A stretch of 58,828 nt of DNA from Candidatus Peribacter sp. (GTDB lineage: Bacteria > Patescibacteriota > Gracilibacteria > Peribacterales > Peribacteraceae): NCBI GenBank assembly GCA_018652955.1, contig JABIBA010000010.1, positions 1-58,828 of the forward strand, given 5' to 3'. The notes under the pieces are model-generated. The model searched no databases. It was not told where the DNA came from and worked only from the letters and a program-made list of their open reading frames with translations. The translations under genes and the position numbers were made by a program. Of the stretch, positions 44,996 to 55,405 are shown one piece after another. Numbering within the stretch: position 1 is the stretch's first letter; each line of letters begins with the position of its first letter.

Positions 44996-47900
44996 TTATT
45001 CTCCGTCTGTACCTGCAAGCTCTACTTCATCAGGTCCATCGGACTTATCTTTATCTGGAGAAAGCAAATCATTAAGAGTAGCTTGAGCCTCCTTATCAGA
45101 AAGTGGAGCTGGAGGCGGCATTTCATCTGGGAACAATGGAACAGGTTTGCCAGCTATTTGCTCCTGTGGTTTCTCATTAGCTGTTGGCAACCTCTCTCCT
45201 GTATTTGAATCTATACTCAGAAGGTCTTCCAAGTTATCAGTCGTTGATACTGGAACCTCATCTGGAGCTTTACCACTAAACAAATTAGGTTCTGGTGGTG
45301 CATTTTTTCCTGTTTGGAGTTGAACTTCTGCAACGACTTTAGCAATATCAAAGAGTTCTACTGAACCGGTAGCCATAGTAATGTCCTTGCCACCTACTGC
45401 TACGTTATCAATTTTCATATTGTCATCTACCTGAGTATCTACCGTAATAACCTGATCTCCTTTTGTAAGAGTGTATCTGTCATGACTGTCTACAAATGAA
45501 GCGGAAACTACGAAGTCTGAGCTAATCTGACTTGAAATCATTTTCTCCATAGAGTCATGACGCACACCTCTCTGTTCTACCTTTTTTTCTTCAGCAAGCT
45601 GATCTTTAAGTTCTTCCTGTTGAATATATTGATCGAGAATTGGGGAAGGCGCTGGGAGCCAGTGTGTAATTATACTTCGTGCTGGTTCAGATAAAGCTGC
45701 GTTTTCTTCATTCCTAAGGGTAAAGAAATCTTCTCCTTTGAATCGAGATGGATCATAAGAATCATCCTTCACTTTTTCTACTTTTCTAAATCCTTTAATT
45801 GTTTTTCCATCTTCTGCAATTTCTATAGTGTAGGTTCCATATTTATTATGTGTAAAGTTAACAAGGAATGCATCTCCATCTTGTTCTATCTTTGCAGAAT
45901 ATCCAGAAGCTCCTTTTATTTCTAATTCTTTGCTTACTGTTTCTGCTAGAGAATTTTTGCTGTTATTTTTTTCTGATGCATCAACTATTCCCTCTATAAG
46001 CGACACAATGTTTTCTGCTTTCATTCCAGCTGCATACGCAACCTCTCTAGAGAAACCTGTCGTAAAACTCACAGTCACTTTTTCTTGTCCAACCGTAATC
46101 GATCCTACCTTGAACGTACCTCTGTTCAAGTCAAACGTTTTATCATCACCATTATCAGAAACATTCAAATCTTCAAATGTATCTTTTGCCTTTAGTGCTA
46201 CAAGAATATCTCCTTGAAGTTTTGCATTTCGTGCTATCTCAAGTGCTTCTGGTGGAGGAGGGATGGAAGCCAGGGCTGCATCTGGATCAAGTGGATCTGG
46301 AGCATTCGGCACAACTGTTGGCTCGGGTGCATTATCTGTATTAGGTGCTTTTGCTTTGTCTGCTGGCTCATCTGGATTGTTATCGATAAGCTTAGCTAAT
46401 TCATCGTCAGAAAGAGGCTTGTCCGCTGGAGGATTAAATGGATCTGGAGGCACTGCAGGAATGCTAGTCTCATCCCCCTTCTTCTCAAGCTGTAGCTTTT
46501 CTATAACATGATCTGCAACTTCAGTAATCAATGCATTGCTTACATCATCTAGAGAAGTTTTTCTTTTTACTTGAATTGCATTTGATTCTTTTTCGTAGAT
46601 GATATTTTCAATAAAACCAGATTGAGAAACTCTTACAGTTGTATCTCCCTTTTTAGACTTCACTGTAATTATTTGGTCTGAATCATCAAAAGGGTCAAGG
46701 CGCTTCATCTCTACGGTGCATCCATACTCCTTCAAGGAATTTTCTAAGCCTACTCTCACCTTTTCTCCAATATCATGAGTAGTTACTTCTGTAGTCTCTG
46801 GAGCTGGTGCTGAAAGCTTTTTTACTGTATTTATAAATTTATCAATTACATCTGTAACTGTATTTCCCCTAAAAGGAATAAAAATTTGCTCACCCTTTGG
46901 AGGTGTTATGGCTATACCGTCTTTAATACTTACTGAATAATTCCCTCCTTCATTCTTTAAATTAAAAGAAGTGCCATCAGTACTATATTCTGATAACGTA
47001 AACTTTCCGATGTTATCACCATCCATGTTTCCTAAGGCTGTAACTACATCATCTTTTGATGCACTTTCTATATTAATGCCATCGCCTGCCTCCTGAGGTT
47101 CAGGCTTTTTACTTAGAGCATTCTCAATTTCTGTAAATACATCATCGATTGTCTTCCCTTCATAGGGAATAGTGAGCTCTGAGTCATATGTCTCATGATC
47201 AACAAGGGCAATATAGCTCTTGTCTACAATTAAATAATATGGAGGATTTACCTTCCCGTTCTTCTCTCCCAAAGTGTAATCATCTGATGTTTTGCCTATA
47301 GGCAAACCTGCGATAGTCGATCCTGCTTTAAGCTTTTCTTCCAATGCTTTATTCATGCGCTCTTTTGAAATAGCATCATCTGCAAGTTCTATCTTTGGTA
47401 GGTTGCTAACCTCGCTAGAGAGTTCTGCAAATACTTGCTCTGTTGTTTTTCCTGCAAATTCTACGGACTTATTATCGTTATCATTGATATCAGTAATAAC
47501 AATGTTAGTTTCACCTACGTGTAACTCATAAGTGGTATCACCAGATGCATTAACTAAATCAGCTCTTCCTAGCCAACTCATATTGCCGTCTTTTTCAAGC
47601 TTGTAATCACCTAACGATGGCGTTTTTAGTAATTTATCCAAAGCTGTAACCCGTGAACAATCTGCCCACATGGACACAAGCTCTGTAGCCCTTGCTTCAT
47701 TTAACGGCTTCTCTTTGAAAGCATTATATGGATTTTCGTCTTCGTCATCTAGTAATGAGTCTGCGCCTTGATAGATACCAATTACGTTTTCTCCATCTTC
47801 ATCAAGAAGAATAGTGTAATCATTAATTTCTCCAGGCATATGTACTATCACTTTTCTGGACTCTAGATTGAAAGACATCCATGGTCTTGCTGTTGCAGAC

Positions 47901-49645
47901 TCCATATTTCCTTTTGCATCAAGGGCAGACTGTACAAGAGCTGCTTTTTGACGAATGGAATTTGCAAGTGTCTCCTGTTTTGTGAGCTGTTCAATTTCTT
48001 CTGTGTCACCTTCGGTAATTACCTCCTCGGAAAGAGTTGTCTCACCCCCTCCTTCAACCTCTGCATATGCATCACTAGTAACTATGTCCCTTCCGGCTTT
48101 TTTGGCTTCTTCATAAGTTGAATAACTAGCAGATGAACCTTCTTTGCTTAAGGAGCGTGTTTTTTTACCTGTTTTTTTATCTTCATGTTCTTCTACTGAT
48201 ACTTTACTAATTAGTGACCGATTGATAATAGTAAATGTGTATACAGGCTTACCATCTACAAATTCATAATTTGTAGAAAGCTGTAACTGTTGCTTATTAC
48301 CGATATATACATTTCCACCCCGTATTGCTACTTTTGTTCCTGCTGGAACTCCTATGTCTTTTGCATATTGTGATATAGCCGTTTTAATCTCGAGTTCTGC
48401 TCGCCGTGTTGCAGCATTCTTCGCTTGATTTTCCTGTATTCTTCGACGCTCTGGAGCAATGTGGTCGATAGTTCCTCTATTAAAATCTACATCAGCACCT
48501 CTTGCTTTTGCCATAAGCATTTGTCTGGTAGCCCCGACATCCGCCGCTGTCCACCGTTGATCTGGGAGACGATGCGTTCCATATTTAGCATTGAAATCTG
48601 CATTGAACTTTCGCCGTGCCGGATCAAATATGATTCCCTTTACCCTGTCATACCCAAATCCATTTGCTTCACCACCCATCATGTGAGAGACCCTTCGTGC
48701 ACTACGCCTTCGAGCATCTTGGACTGGATCACGCCGCCAGCCCCTTAAGATCTGCAAGTTTTCCCATTGTCTCTTATTGTACGTTTCTCCTGTAAGACTA
48801 TTTGTGCCATACACCTTCTCACTACTCTTATCTCTAATAGCAAGTCGCGCACGAATAGCTGCGAAATCTACAGGTTCTACTTCTGTAGAGCGGCTCCATT
48901 TCCCAGTATTGCTACTGTATGTTTCCCAAAACTTTCCACGTCCACTGACATAGCGACTTCGCGCTTGGCCATGAACAGGATCGTAAGACTTTTTACCACT
49001 TTCGAATAAGCGAAGCTGATGCCTCGCATTTCTCGCTCGCCTACTATTCGTAGCTCTGCTGCGAAAACCACCTCTACGTGATCCTGATTCATATCTTGCA
49101 ATATTTCTTCGCAATGCTTCCATGCGACGCCTATCTTTAGGGCCTGGGTTGCTCGTTCGTTCTGATCTTTGTGCCATCATCGTGTCATACGACTCTCTCG
49201 ATATAAATTCAGCTTGGTCTACCATCAATGTAACCATCTCATCATTGCTTATAGGTAGTGCATTTCTATACTGTGAAATCTTTGCCTCTGGCACACCAAT
49301 GCCTTGCAACGCTGCGATAATCTTATTATTAACATAGGACAGACGTGTTACGTTTGTTCTGCGTCCATCTGCTGACTGGTGAAATCCAATACTTTCGGAA
49401 CTTGTTCCTTCGGCCTTAGAAAGCCATGCGCGTAAAATCATTTCTATCTCCTTCCCAGCTGTAGTGTTTTCTGTCTTAAGTCTTTTTAGACTCTTTGTAA
49501 GCTCATCTGATCCTGAAGGTTTAAATGGATCTCCTGGAGTTTCTGGTAAATCATCTGGTGATCCCCCAACTGTAGTGAAAAACAGCATGCGTCTCTCCGC
49601 ACTTGAATCTATTTTTTTGCCGAAGAGAAAACGTGTAAATCGCAT
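44996..49645 (-). CDS. Giant 1549-aa protein with tandem β-domains, inside the str region
   Basis: No known family. Residues 1-40 resemble the start of the 964-aa protein in style (RFTRFLFGKK then LFFTT). About residues 150-420 are Arg-rich and may bind nucleic acid. From roughly 440 on there are repeated units of 80-100 residues, each a β-rich half followed by a helix with a pattern like (F/Y)xGxTxxxVFxEIxxxL: VEFAGKTTEQVFAEL, IPYEGKTIDDVFTEI and IPFRGNTVTDVIDKF are clear members. Pro/Asp linkers follow. No signal peptide. Its ATG is two bases after the stop of the 114-aa gene. Situated between rpoC and rpsL, where other bacteria have no such gene. Confidence 0.8.
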   Translation of the reverse strand: MRFTRFLFGKKIDSSAERRMLFFTTVGGSPDDLPETPGDPFKPSGSDELTKSLKRLKTENTTAGKEIEMILRAWLSKAEGTSSESIGFHQSADGRRTNVTRLSYVNNKIIAALQGIGVPEAKISQYRNALPISNDEMVTLMVDQAEFISRESYDTMMAQRSERTSNPGPKDRRRMEALRRNIARYESGSRRGGFRSRATNSRRARNARHQLRLFESGKKSYDPVHGQARSRYVSGRGKFWETYSSNTGKWSRSTEVEPVDFAAIRARLAIRDKSSEKVYGTNSLTGETYNKRQWENLQILRGWRRDPVQDARRRSARRVSHMMGGEANGFGYDRVKGIIFDPARRKFNADFNAKYGTHRLPDQRWTAADVGATRQMLMAKARGADVDFNRGTIDHIAPERRRIQENQAKNAATRRAELEIKTAISQYAKDIGVPAGTKVAIRGGNVYIGNKQQLQLSTNYEFVDGKPVYTFTIINRSLISKVSVEEHEDKKTGKKTRSLSKEGSSASYSTYEEAKKAGRDIVTSDAYAEVEGGGETTLSEEVITEGDTEEIEQLTKQETLANSIRQKAALVQSALDAKGNMESATARPWMSFNLESRKVIVHMPGEINDYTILLDEDGENVIGIYQGADSLLDDEDENPYNAFKEKPLNEARATELVSMWADCSRVTALDKLLKTPSLGDYKLEKDGNMSWLGRADLVNASGDTTYELHVGETNIVITDINDNDNKSVEFAGKTTEQVFAELSSEVSNLPKIELADDAISKERMNKALEEKLKAGSTIAGLPIGKTSDDYTLGEKNGKVNPPYYLIVDKSYIALVDHETYDSELTIPYEGKTIDDVFTEIENALSKKPEPQEAGDGINIESASKDDVVTALGNMDGDNIGKFTLSEYSTDGTSFNLKNEGGNYSVSIKDGIAITPPKGEQIFIPFRGNTVTDVIDKFINTVKKLSAPAPETTEVTTHDIGEKVRVGLENSLKEYGCTVEMKRLDPFDDSDQIITVKSKKGDTTVRVSQSGFIENIIYEKESNAIQVKRKTSLDDVSNALITEVADHVIEKLQLEKKGDETSIPAVPPDPFNPPADKPLSDDELAKLIDNNPDEPADKAKAPNTDNAPEPTVVPNAPDPLDPDAALASIPPPPEALEIARNAKLQGDILVALKAKDTFEDLNVSDNGDDKTFDLNRGTFKVGSITVGQEKVTVSFTTGFSREVAYAAGMKAENIVSLIEGIVDASEKNNSKNSLAETVSKELEIKGASGYSAKIEQDGDAFLVNFTHNKYGTYTIEIAEDGKTIKGFRKVEKVKDDSYDPSRFKGEDFFTLRNEENAALSEPARSIITHWLPAPSPILDQYIQQEELKDQLAEEKKVEQRGVRHDSMEKMISSQISSDFVVSASFVDSHDRYTLTKGDQVITVDTQVDDNMKIDNVAVGGKDITMATGSVELFDIAKVVAEVQLQTGKNAPPEPNLFSGKAPDEVPVSTTDNLEDLLSIDSNTGERLPTANEKPQEQIAGKPVPLFPDEMPPPAPLSDKEAQATLNDLLSPDKDKSDGPDEVELAGTDGE

Positions 49646-49647
49646 AA

Positions 49648-49992
49648 TTACTTATCAGTGGAATCATCAATTTCCTTCTCAATAGACGTGAGAAGATCTT
49701 CTTCTTTTAATCCTACTTCTTGAGCAAACTCTTTTACGATTTCCTGTTTAATATTCAAGGAATTGCTTTCCCAGCCTTTGGCCATATCTTCAAACGCAGC
49801 AAAAAACATTTCGAAAGCTTCTGCGTATCGCTGGAGCCTTTCTTTGCGTTCTTGTTTTGATTCACCTTGATGAATATAGTCCAGCTCCGGAATCATGTCC
49901 GAAACCAAGTCTGGTTCGAACTCAAACATCAATGCATCGTAAATTTCGAGCATGTTTAGCTGAGTATCTGTGAGTGGTGTTTGTTTAGACAT
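49648..49992 (-). CDS. Small acidic helical protein, partner of the giant protein
   Basis: Encodes 114 residues, helical, rich in Glu and Phe (FEPDLVSDMIPELDYI, YAEAFEMFFAAFEDMAKGW) and ending acidic. No motif recognised. TGCTATAAT on the minus strand (50001-50006) ends eight bases before the ATG, giving a predicted leaderless promoter for this gene and the following giant gene, which starts two bases after its stop. The small-then-large arrangement parallels 2185-5377. Confidence 0.7.
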   Translation of the reverse strand: MSKQTPLTDTQLNMLEIYDALMFEFEPDLVSDMIPELDYIHQGESKQERKERLQRYAEAFEMFFAAFEDMAKGWESNSLNIKQEIVKEFAQEVGLKEEDLLTSIEKEIDDSTDK

Positions 49993-50033
49993 ATCAGATC
50001 ATTATAGCAAAAATAGACCATTTTGCCCATACC

Positions 50034-50063
50034 AAAAGAGACCTCCATCTATTGAAGGTCTCT
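50034..50063 (-). terminator. rpoC terminator
   Basis: Minus-strand stem AGAGACCT/AGGTCTCT (50056-50063 with 50037-50044, loop 11) followed by TTTT. It lies 20 bases after the rpoC stop and upstream of the next promoter. Confidence 0.75.
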
Positions 50064-50082
50064 ATTTAGTTGAACAAATTTT

Positions 50083-53000
50083 TTATTCAGTTATTTCCGC
50101 TTCAACTACAGCTTCCTCGGCACTCTTAGCCTCAGAATCCTGTGGAGCTCCTTTGTTGCTCTCTTCGTCCTCTCCGAAGCCAAATCGCTTCCTGTAGACC
50201 TCTCCTGTAGGGATAAGGCGTCCAATAATCACGTTTTCCTTAAGACCCTGTAGACTATCGACTTTTCTTGTTGTTGCAGCCTCTACAAGAACACGGATGG
50301 TTTCTTGGAAAGACGCTCCAGCTAGCCAAGAATCGGTAGCAAGGGCAGCTCTGGTGATACCGAGAAGGAGCTGTTCGAAAGTGGCACGCTTTTTACCTTC
50401 TTTTGCGAGCAATTCGTTCTCGTACTCTACATCTCCGAGGTCTACTGTCTCTGCAGGAAGGAATGTTGTATCCCCTGCATCGATAATACGTACCTTTGAG
50501 AACATTTTTCGTACGATGATTTCAAGGTGTTTATCGTTAATTGTCTGACCTTGAGAAGCGTAAATAGTCTGCACCTCTTGAACGATGTAGTTTTCTACAG
50601 CGTAAGAACCTTGCTTCGCGAGCAGGTCTTTAAGGTCGTAGTGACCTAGGTTAATAGGCTGACCTACATCGATCTTATCGTTGTTTTTAATAAGGAGAGA
50701 TTCACGAGGAGTGAATTCGTACTCACGATCCTGAATTTCTGCGTGCAGTACTCTTACAATACTTCCATCGATAGCACTGATCTTACCGGCAATCTTTGCC
50801 TTAACAGTGCTCTTATCAGAAGTAGATTTTGCAATCACTGTTCGCTCTTTTACTTCATCACCCTTCTTAAGGAGGATCTCGTATCCAGTAGGGATCATGT
50901 ACTTATCTTCTCCTTTATCTTTTTCAGTAATGTGAACAAGTGTTTTAGAACCAGAGCGTGAGATCTTCGCAACTCCAGCAATATCACTCAAGATAGCAGG
51001 TGTTCGTGGGCTTCTTGCTTCGAAGAGCTCTTCTACACGGGTTAGACCCTGTGTAATATCCGCACCATCAGCTACTCCTCCCATGTGGAACGTACGCATA
51101 GTAAGCTGTGTTCCAGGCTCACCAATGGACTGCGCAGCGATAATTCCAACAGGTGTTCCCTGTTTTACCATAGAGTTATCTCCGAGGTCCCAACCGTAAC
51201 ACATACGGCAGACACCCTTTCTTGTTCGACATGTCATAAGAGAGCGCACTGCAACTTCTGGAACTTCTTGTCCGGAAATTTCTTTGAGCAAGATTGCATC
51301 AATTTGATCGTTACGCTTAGCGATAGTTTTTCCTTTGTGGACAACATCAGCAGCAAGGATACGTCCGAAGATTCGGCTTTCGAACTTCTCTCCAATACGC
51401 TCACTATCTTCACGAGTAATAATGTGAGTCGTTTCGGATCCACAGTCGTGTTCACGGATAAGGATATCCTGTACGGCATCAACAAGACGACGTGTAAGGT
51501 ATCCAGCTTCCGCAGTCTTAAGCGCTGTATCGGACTTACCTTTACGTCCTCCGTGCGTCGCGATGAAGTACTCAAGTACAGAGAATCCAGCTTTAAGGTT
51601 ACTTTGAATCGGTAGCTCAATTGTTCGTCCAGATGGACTGGCTACGAGTCCTTTCATTCCAGAGAGCTGTGTGACCTGTCCCCAGTTACCACGAGCTCCG
51701 GAGTCAATAACGTAAGAGATATCGTTTTCATCATCTTTCAAGAAGCTTTTTACCATCACGGCACTAATCTCATTCTTGGTAGCAGCCCACACACGAATCG
51801 CATGCTGATATCGCTCTTCTGCAGTAATGAGACCCTTCCAGTAGTGGTTGTTAATGTGACGTACTTTCTCGTTTGCCTCTTCGAGTAATTCTCCACGTTC
51901 TTTTGGAACGATCATGTCAGAAGCAGCAATAGACACACCAGACATTGTTGCAAACTTGAATCCCATATCTTTCATTTGGTCTGCAAGAACTACAGTCTTC
52001 TCTGGTCCTGCTAGGCGAAGTGCTTCTGCCATCAGGTTACTCATATCATTCTTTCTCAAAGTTTGGTTAACGTAAGCAAGCTCCTCAGGAAGGATGCTGT
52101 TTAAGATAACACGGCCAACAGATGTTTCGACGATTTCTGTTTTTCCTTCTGCGTCTTTAAGACGAACATTAATGATAGCCTGCAAGTCGACGACATCTAG
52201 GTCGTACGCAAGTTGAGCTTCATCTGTGTTAGCGAATGTCATTCCTTCACCCTTCTTTCCTTTGTGAATCTGTGTAAGGAAGTAACACCCAAGCACCATA
52301 TCCTGTGAAGGGTTAATTACCGGCTCACCAGCAGATGGTTTTAGAAGGTTGGTGTTTGCAGCCATTAGAGTTTTGGCTTCTAGTTGTGCCTTATCAGACA
52401 GTGGAACGTGAACAGCCATTTGGTCTCCATCGAAGTCGGCGTTAAACGCAGCACACACTAGTGGGTGAAGCTGAATCGCTTTACCTTCAATGAGCTGAGG
52501 CTGGAAAGCCTGAATACCAAGTCTGTGAAGAGTTGGAGCACGGTTAAGGAGTACGTACTTTTCTTTGATAACTTCTTCGAGGATATCCCATACTTCTTTT
52601 CCTGCTTCTTGCACCATGCGCTCAGCGCCTTTTACGTTGTAGGCAAGCTCATCTCGGATAAGCCCTCCAATAACAAACGGCTTGAAGAGTTTCATAGCCA
52701 TTCCCTTTGGAATACCACACTGGTGAAGCTTGAGAGAAGGACCAACAACAATTACCGATCGACCGGAGTAGTCCACACGCTTACCAAGCAAGTTCTGACG
52801 GAAACGTCCTTGCTTTCCTTTAAGCATATCAGAAAGAGAACGGAGCTTACGCCTGTCTCCTGCAGTAAAGAGAGTCTTTCCTGCACGAGCTGAGTTGTTG
52901 AGCAATGTGTCGACCGCTTCTTGAAGCATTCGCTTTTCGTTTCGGCAGATAACTTCTGGAGCACCGATACTCATGAGTTTTTTTAGACGGTTGTTACGGT

Positions 53001-54018
53001 TGATAACTCTTCGGTACAAGTCGTTAAGGTCAGAGGCTGCAAATCGGCCACCATCCAACTGCACCATAGGGCGAAGATCTGGTGGGATAACTTGTAGACG
53101 GTTTAAGATCATCCACTCAGGCTTAATACCTGCCTTAATAAGAGAGGATACTAACTTAATACGCTTCATGAGTTTCTTGAGCTTTTGACCAGAAGACTCT
53201 TGGCGCTCTTTGTGAAGACGCTCAAGCATCTGCTCCATGTCTGTATTCATAATAATTTCTTTAAGAGACTCCGCTCCTGTTCCGGCGCGGAATACGTGTC
53301 CGAACTTCATGTTCATCTCACGGAACTTAAGCTCAGAAAGTACAGAACCAATGTGAAGGTTCTTTAGGTCGTCTAGTGCTTCTTTGTGGTTTGCCTTTAG
53401 TGAGTCCATCTTGTTGGCGAACTCTCCATCGAGTGCATCAAGCTGGTCACGTGTTGCAGAGCTTTCTTGTAATTGCTGCTTTGCCTGTTCGTATTCTTTC
53501 TTGAGTTGCGTTTGGCGCTGCTCCATTACAGATGCCAAGTCTTTATCCACTACTTCTTTTGCCTCAAGGTCTACGTTTACAACAATGTAGGCTGCGAAGT
53601 ATACGATCTGTTCGAGTGTCTTAATAGGAAGGTCCAAAAGAAGTCCCACACGAGATGGTGAACTTCGGAGGAACCAGATGTGTGTAACAGGAACTGCAAG
53701 GTTGATGTGTCCCATGCGCTCACGACGAACGATAGAACGTGTAACTTCTACACCACACTTCTCACAAACCACTCCTGCGTATCGCACTCCTTTATACTTT
53801 CCACAGAAACATTGGAAGTTCTTTGTAGGTCCGAAAATACGCTCACAGAAAAGCCCATCTGGCTCAGCGCGCTGCGTACGGTAGTTGACCGTTTCTGGCT
53901 TGGTAATTTCACCGCGTGACCAAGAGAGTACATCTTCTGGTGAAGCGATAGAAAGAGCTACAGCATCAAAACTGTCTGTAGCGGAGGATTTCTTACCGGA
54001 ATTAATTGGACCTGACAT
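50083..54018 (-). CDS. rpoC: RNA polymerase subunit β'
   Basis: Encodes 1311 residues. The N-terminal zinc site [25 protein letters not shown], the [23 protein letters not shown] rudder/switch region and the catalytic [12 protein letters not shown] motif with three Asp are present. The second zinc site is [13 protein letters not shown], followed by the trigger-loop/bridge region ([16 protein letters not shown]). The N-terminus has only a short extension ([16 protein letters not shown]). rpoB does not precede it: the upstream genes are a lipoprotein and a zinc-ribbon protein. A dedicated promoter and terminator make rpoC appear monocistronic, unlike the usual rpoBC operon. Confidence 0.96.
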   Translation of the reverse strand: MSGPINSGKKSSATDSFDAVALSIASPEDVLSWSRGEITKPETVNYRTQRAEPDGLFCERIFGPTKNFQCFCGKYKGVRYAGVVCEKCGVEVTRSIVRRERMGHINLAVPVTHIWFLRSSPSRVGLLLDLPIKTLEQIVYFAAYIVVNVDLEAKEVVDKDLASVMEQRQTQLKKEYEQAKQQLQESSATRDQLDALDGEFANKMDSLKANHKEALDDLKNLHIGSVLSELKFREMNMKFGHVFRAGTGAESLKEIIMNTDMEQMLERLHKERQESSGQKLKKLMKRIKLVSSLIKAGIKPEWMILNRLQVIPPDLRPMVQLDGGRFAASDLNDLYRRVINRNNRLKKLMSIGAPEVICRNEKRMLQEAVDTLLNNSARAGKTLFTAGDRRKLRSLSDMLKGKQGRFRQNLLGKRVDYSGRSVIVVGPSLKLHQCGIPKGMAMKLFKPFVIGGLIRDELAYNVKGAERMVQEAGKEVWDILEEVIKEKYVLLNRAPTLHRLGIQAFQPQLIEGKAIQLHPLVCAAFNADFDGDQMAVHVPLSDKAQLEAKTLMAANTNLLKPSAGEPVINPSQDMVLGCYFLTQIHKGKKGEGMTFANTDEAQLAYDLDVVDLQAIINVRLKDAEGKTEIVETSVGRVILNSILPEELAYVNQTLRKNDMSNLMAEALRLAGPEKTVVLADQMKDMGFKFATMSGVSIAASDMIVPKERGELLEEANEKVRHINNHYWKGLITAEERYQHAIRVWAATKNEISAVMVKSFLKDDENDISYVIDSGARGNWGQVTQLSGMKGLVASPSGRTIELPIQSNLKAGFSVLEYFIATHGGRKGKSDTALKTAEAGYLTRRLVDAVQDILIREHDCGSETTHIITREDSERIGEKFESRIFGRILAADVVHKGKTIAKRNDQIDAILLKEISGQEVPEVAVRSLMTCRTRKGVCRMCYGWDLGDNSMVKQGTPVGIIAAQSIGEPGTQLTMRTFHMGGVADGADITQGLTRVEELFEARSPRTPAILSDIAGVAKISRSGSKTLVHITEKDKGEDKYMIPTGYEILLKKGDEVKERTVIAKSTSDKSTVKAKIAGKISAIDGSIVRVLHAEIQDREYEFTPRESLLIKNNDKIDVGQPINLGHYDLKDLLAKQGSYAVENYIVQEVQTIYASQGQTINDKHLEIIVRKMFSKVRIIDAGDTTFLPAETVDLGDVEYENELLAKEGKKRATFEQLLLGITRAALATDSWLAGASFQETIRVLVEAATTRKVDSLQGLKENVIIGRLIPTGEVYRKRFGFGEDEESNKGAPQDSEAKSAEEAVVEAEITE

Positions 54019-54139
54019 AGTGAGAGTGGAAAAAATGCATATACAGAATACCGCAGCAATCCTCGGTCTGGTCTTCTATCCCAGTGAGTTCGCTTCGGTG
54101 ATTTCTGGCCAATTATAAGGAGAACCCACCTGTTTGCAA
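54019..54139 (-). promoter_or_regulatory. rpoC promoter and about 90-base leader
   Basis: Minus-strand TTGCAA (54134-54139), 16 bases, TATAAT (54112-54117). The leader before ATG 54018 is about 90 bases, much longer than most in this window, leaving room for regulation. No known leader motif recognised. Confidence 0.65.
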
Positions 54140-54158
54140 GAAAATATAACGGTTTTTT

Positions 54159-54431
54159 CTATTCCTGTTCCTCTCCAGACACTCCTTCTTCAATAAGTTC
54201 TTTACCTTGCATCAGTAAATTAACCCCACTTTGTACCTGATCTATGCGCTTTTTTGCATCTTCAATCATCTCTACAACACCATCAGTCACTGACTTTCCT
54301 GTTTTGATTGCATCGTTAATACTACCGGATGCTGTTGTTCCGTAATCTTTAATAGTACCGATAGCTATATCGCCCTCTTCACAAGCTGTGAGAGTGATGC
54401 ATGCCAAAACAAGGAGTGATCTTTTGAACAC
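54159..54431 (-). CDS. Small lipoprotein
   Basis: GTG at 54431 (in TAATGTG just after the upstream stop) gives 90 residues starting MFKRSLLVLACITLTAC, a lipoprotein signal with lipobox LTAC. ATG 54479 would add 16 hydrophilic residues and lie inside the upstream gene. The mature part is acidic and helical (DAIKTGKSVTDGVVEMIEDAKKRIDQV) with heptad-like spacing. No family recognised. Likely co-transcribed with the zinc-ribbon gene one base upstream. Confidence 0.7.
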   Translation of the reverse strand: MFKRSLLVLACITLTACEEGDIAIGTIKDYGTTASGSINDAIKTGKSVTDGVVEMIEDAKKRIDQVQSGVNLLMQGKELIEEGVSGEEQE

Positions 54432-54432
54432 A

Positions 54433-54801
54433 TTAAGAGTCTGAACCGTATTCTTCGAAGAGCTTATCAAACGAACCACCAGACTGTTCGAGTGCTGCGC
54501 TCAATGTAGAAAGTTCTTCTTTACTCATTTCTAATGTTGACGATGCGTTGACCACTTCTTCTCCTGCCTCCTCTGCCTCTTCTTTGAGTTGTGCCTTTAC
54601 TTGTTCAACACCTTGCAAAGAAGCGTGCAACACAATAAATGCGTTACAACTATCACATTTTAACTGAAGAAGCATTGCGTCTTCAGACACAACACGAACA
54701 GATGCAAAGTCGATCGGGACGGTTTTACCGCACTGAGGACATCGCATTTGCTGCTTTATGCGATCGAGTATTTTTTGGAGGGTGTGAGGGTCTAGTTCCA
54801 T
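54433..54801 (-). CDS. Zinc-ribbon protein, unknown
   Basis: Encodes 122 residues. Two CxxC pairs (MRCPQCGKTV and LKCDSCNAF, about 30 residues apart) form a zinc ribbon at residues 20-60. The remainder is acidic and helical (EEAEEAGEEVVNASS). TGGTATACT on the minus strand (54809-54817) ends seven bases before the ATG, so the transcript is predicted leaderless. Function unknown; nucleic-acid or protein binding would be typical of such ribbons. Confidence 0.75.
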   Translation of the reverse strand: MELDPHTLQKILDRIKQQMRCPQCGKTVPIDFASVRVVSEDAMLLQLKCDSCNAFIVLHASLQGVEQVKAQLKEEAEEAGEEVVNASSTLEMSKEELSTLSAALEQSGGSFDKLFEEYGSDS

Positions 54802-54872
54802 CTGTATAAGTATACCATAAACTTAGAATTAAAAGGAGAAAATTACTGCGACTTATCTGGTAGAATTACTGC

Positions 54873-55391
54873 ATGTTGCAATCACTTCGTTCTATAAGAC
54901 TTGGCACAAACCGCGCTGCTGCAAGCGTTGGACTTTTGGCCGTCGTGGTTCTTGCTGCATCGTCTTCTTCTGCTCCTGCCCTTCTTGGAAATCTTCGTGG
55001 AACCGTTGTCGACATCGGTATCGAACACGACAAGCCACTTTCTCTTTCGCTTGAAGTAAGCATATTAGAAGAGATGGCTTCCGTAGAATTTTTCTCTGAG
55101 AGTGGAGAAACTATTCTTATCTCCGTGCCGAGCACGTGGGTACGTCGTGAAGTAAAGAACGCACCGATCCACACCGTAACATCAGAAACTCCTTCACTCG
55201 GGTTTACGAGGTGGAAGCTCCCGCCTCGGGCAGGTATTTCTTTCCGTGTGCCGGAGGCTCCAGATTCTATCGTCTTGCATAACCCTTCTAGGGTACAAAT
55301 GAAGCTGGATCTTGTGAAAGTAAACTTAAGCACCGAAGAAGTCGAGCGCGATATTCTCCTCATTCAAGAAGACACAGTGAAGCTTTGGTAG
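54873..55391 (+). CDS. Unknown exported or membrane-anchored β-rich protein
   Basis: Encodes 172 residues. A basic N-terminus (LRSIRLGTNRAA) and one hydrophobic helix (about residues 17-38, SVGLLAVVVLAASSSSAPALL) form a signal or anchor. The rest is β-rich and soluble, suggesting an extracytoplasmic domain. TAGAAT preceded by TGG (54861-54866) ends six bases before the ATG: predicted leaderless. The CofE-like gene follows 14 bases after its stop. No family recognised. Confidence 0.7.
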   Translation: MLQSLRSIRLGTNRAAASVGLLAVVVLAASSSSAPALLGNLRGTVVDIGIEHDKPLSLSLEVSILEEMASVEFFSESGETILISVPSTWVRREVKNAPIHTVTSETPSLGFTRWKLPPRAGISFRVPEAPDSIVLHNPSRVQMKLDLVKVNLSTEEVERDILLIQEDTVKLW

Positions 55392-55405
55392 CTAGGATAG
55401 AGCTC

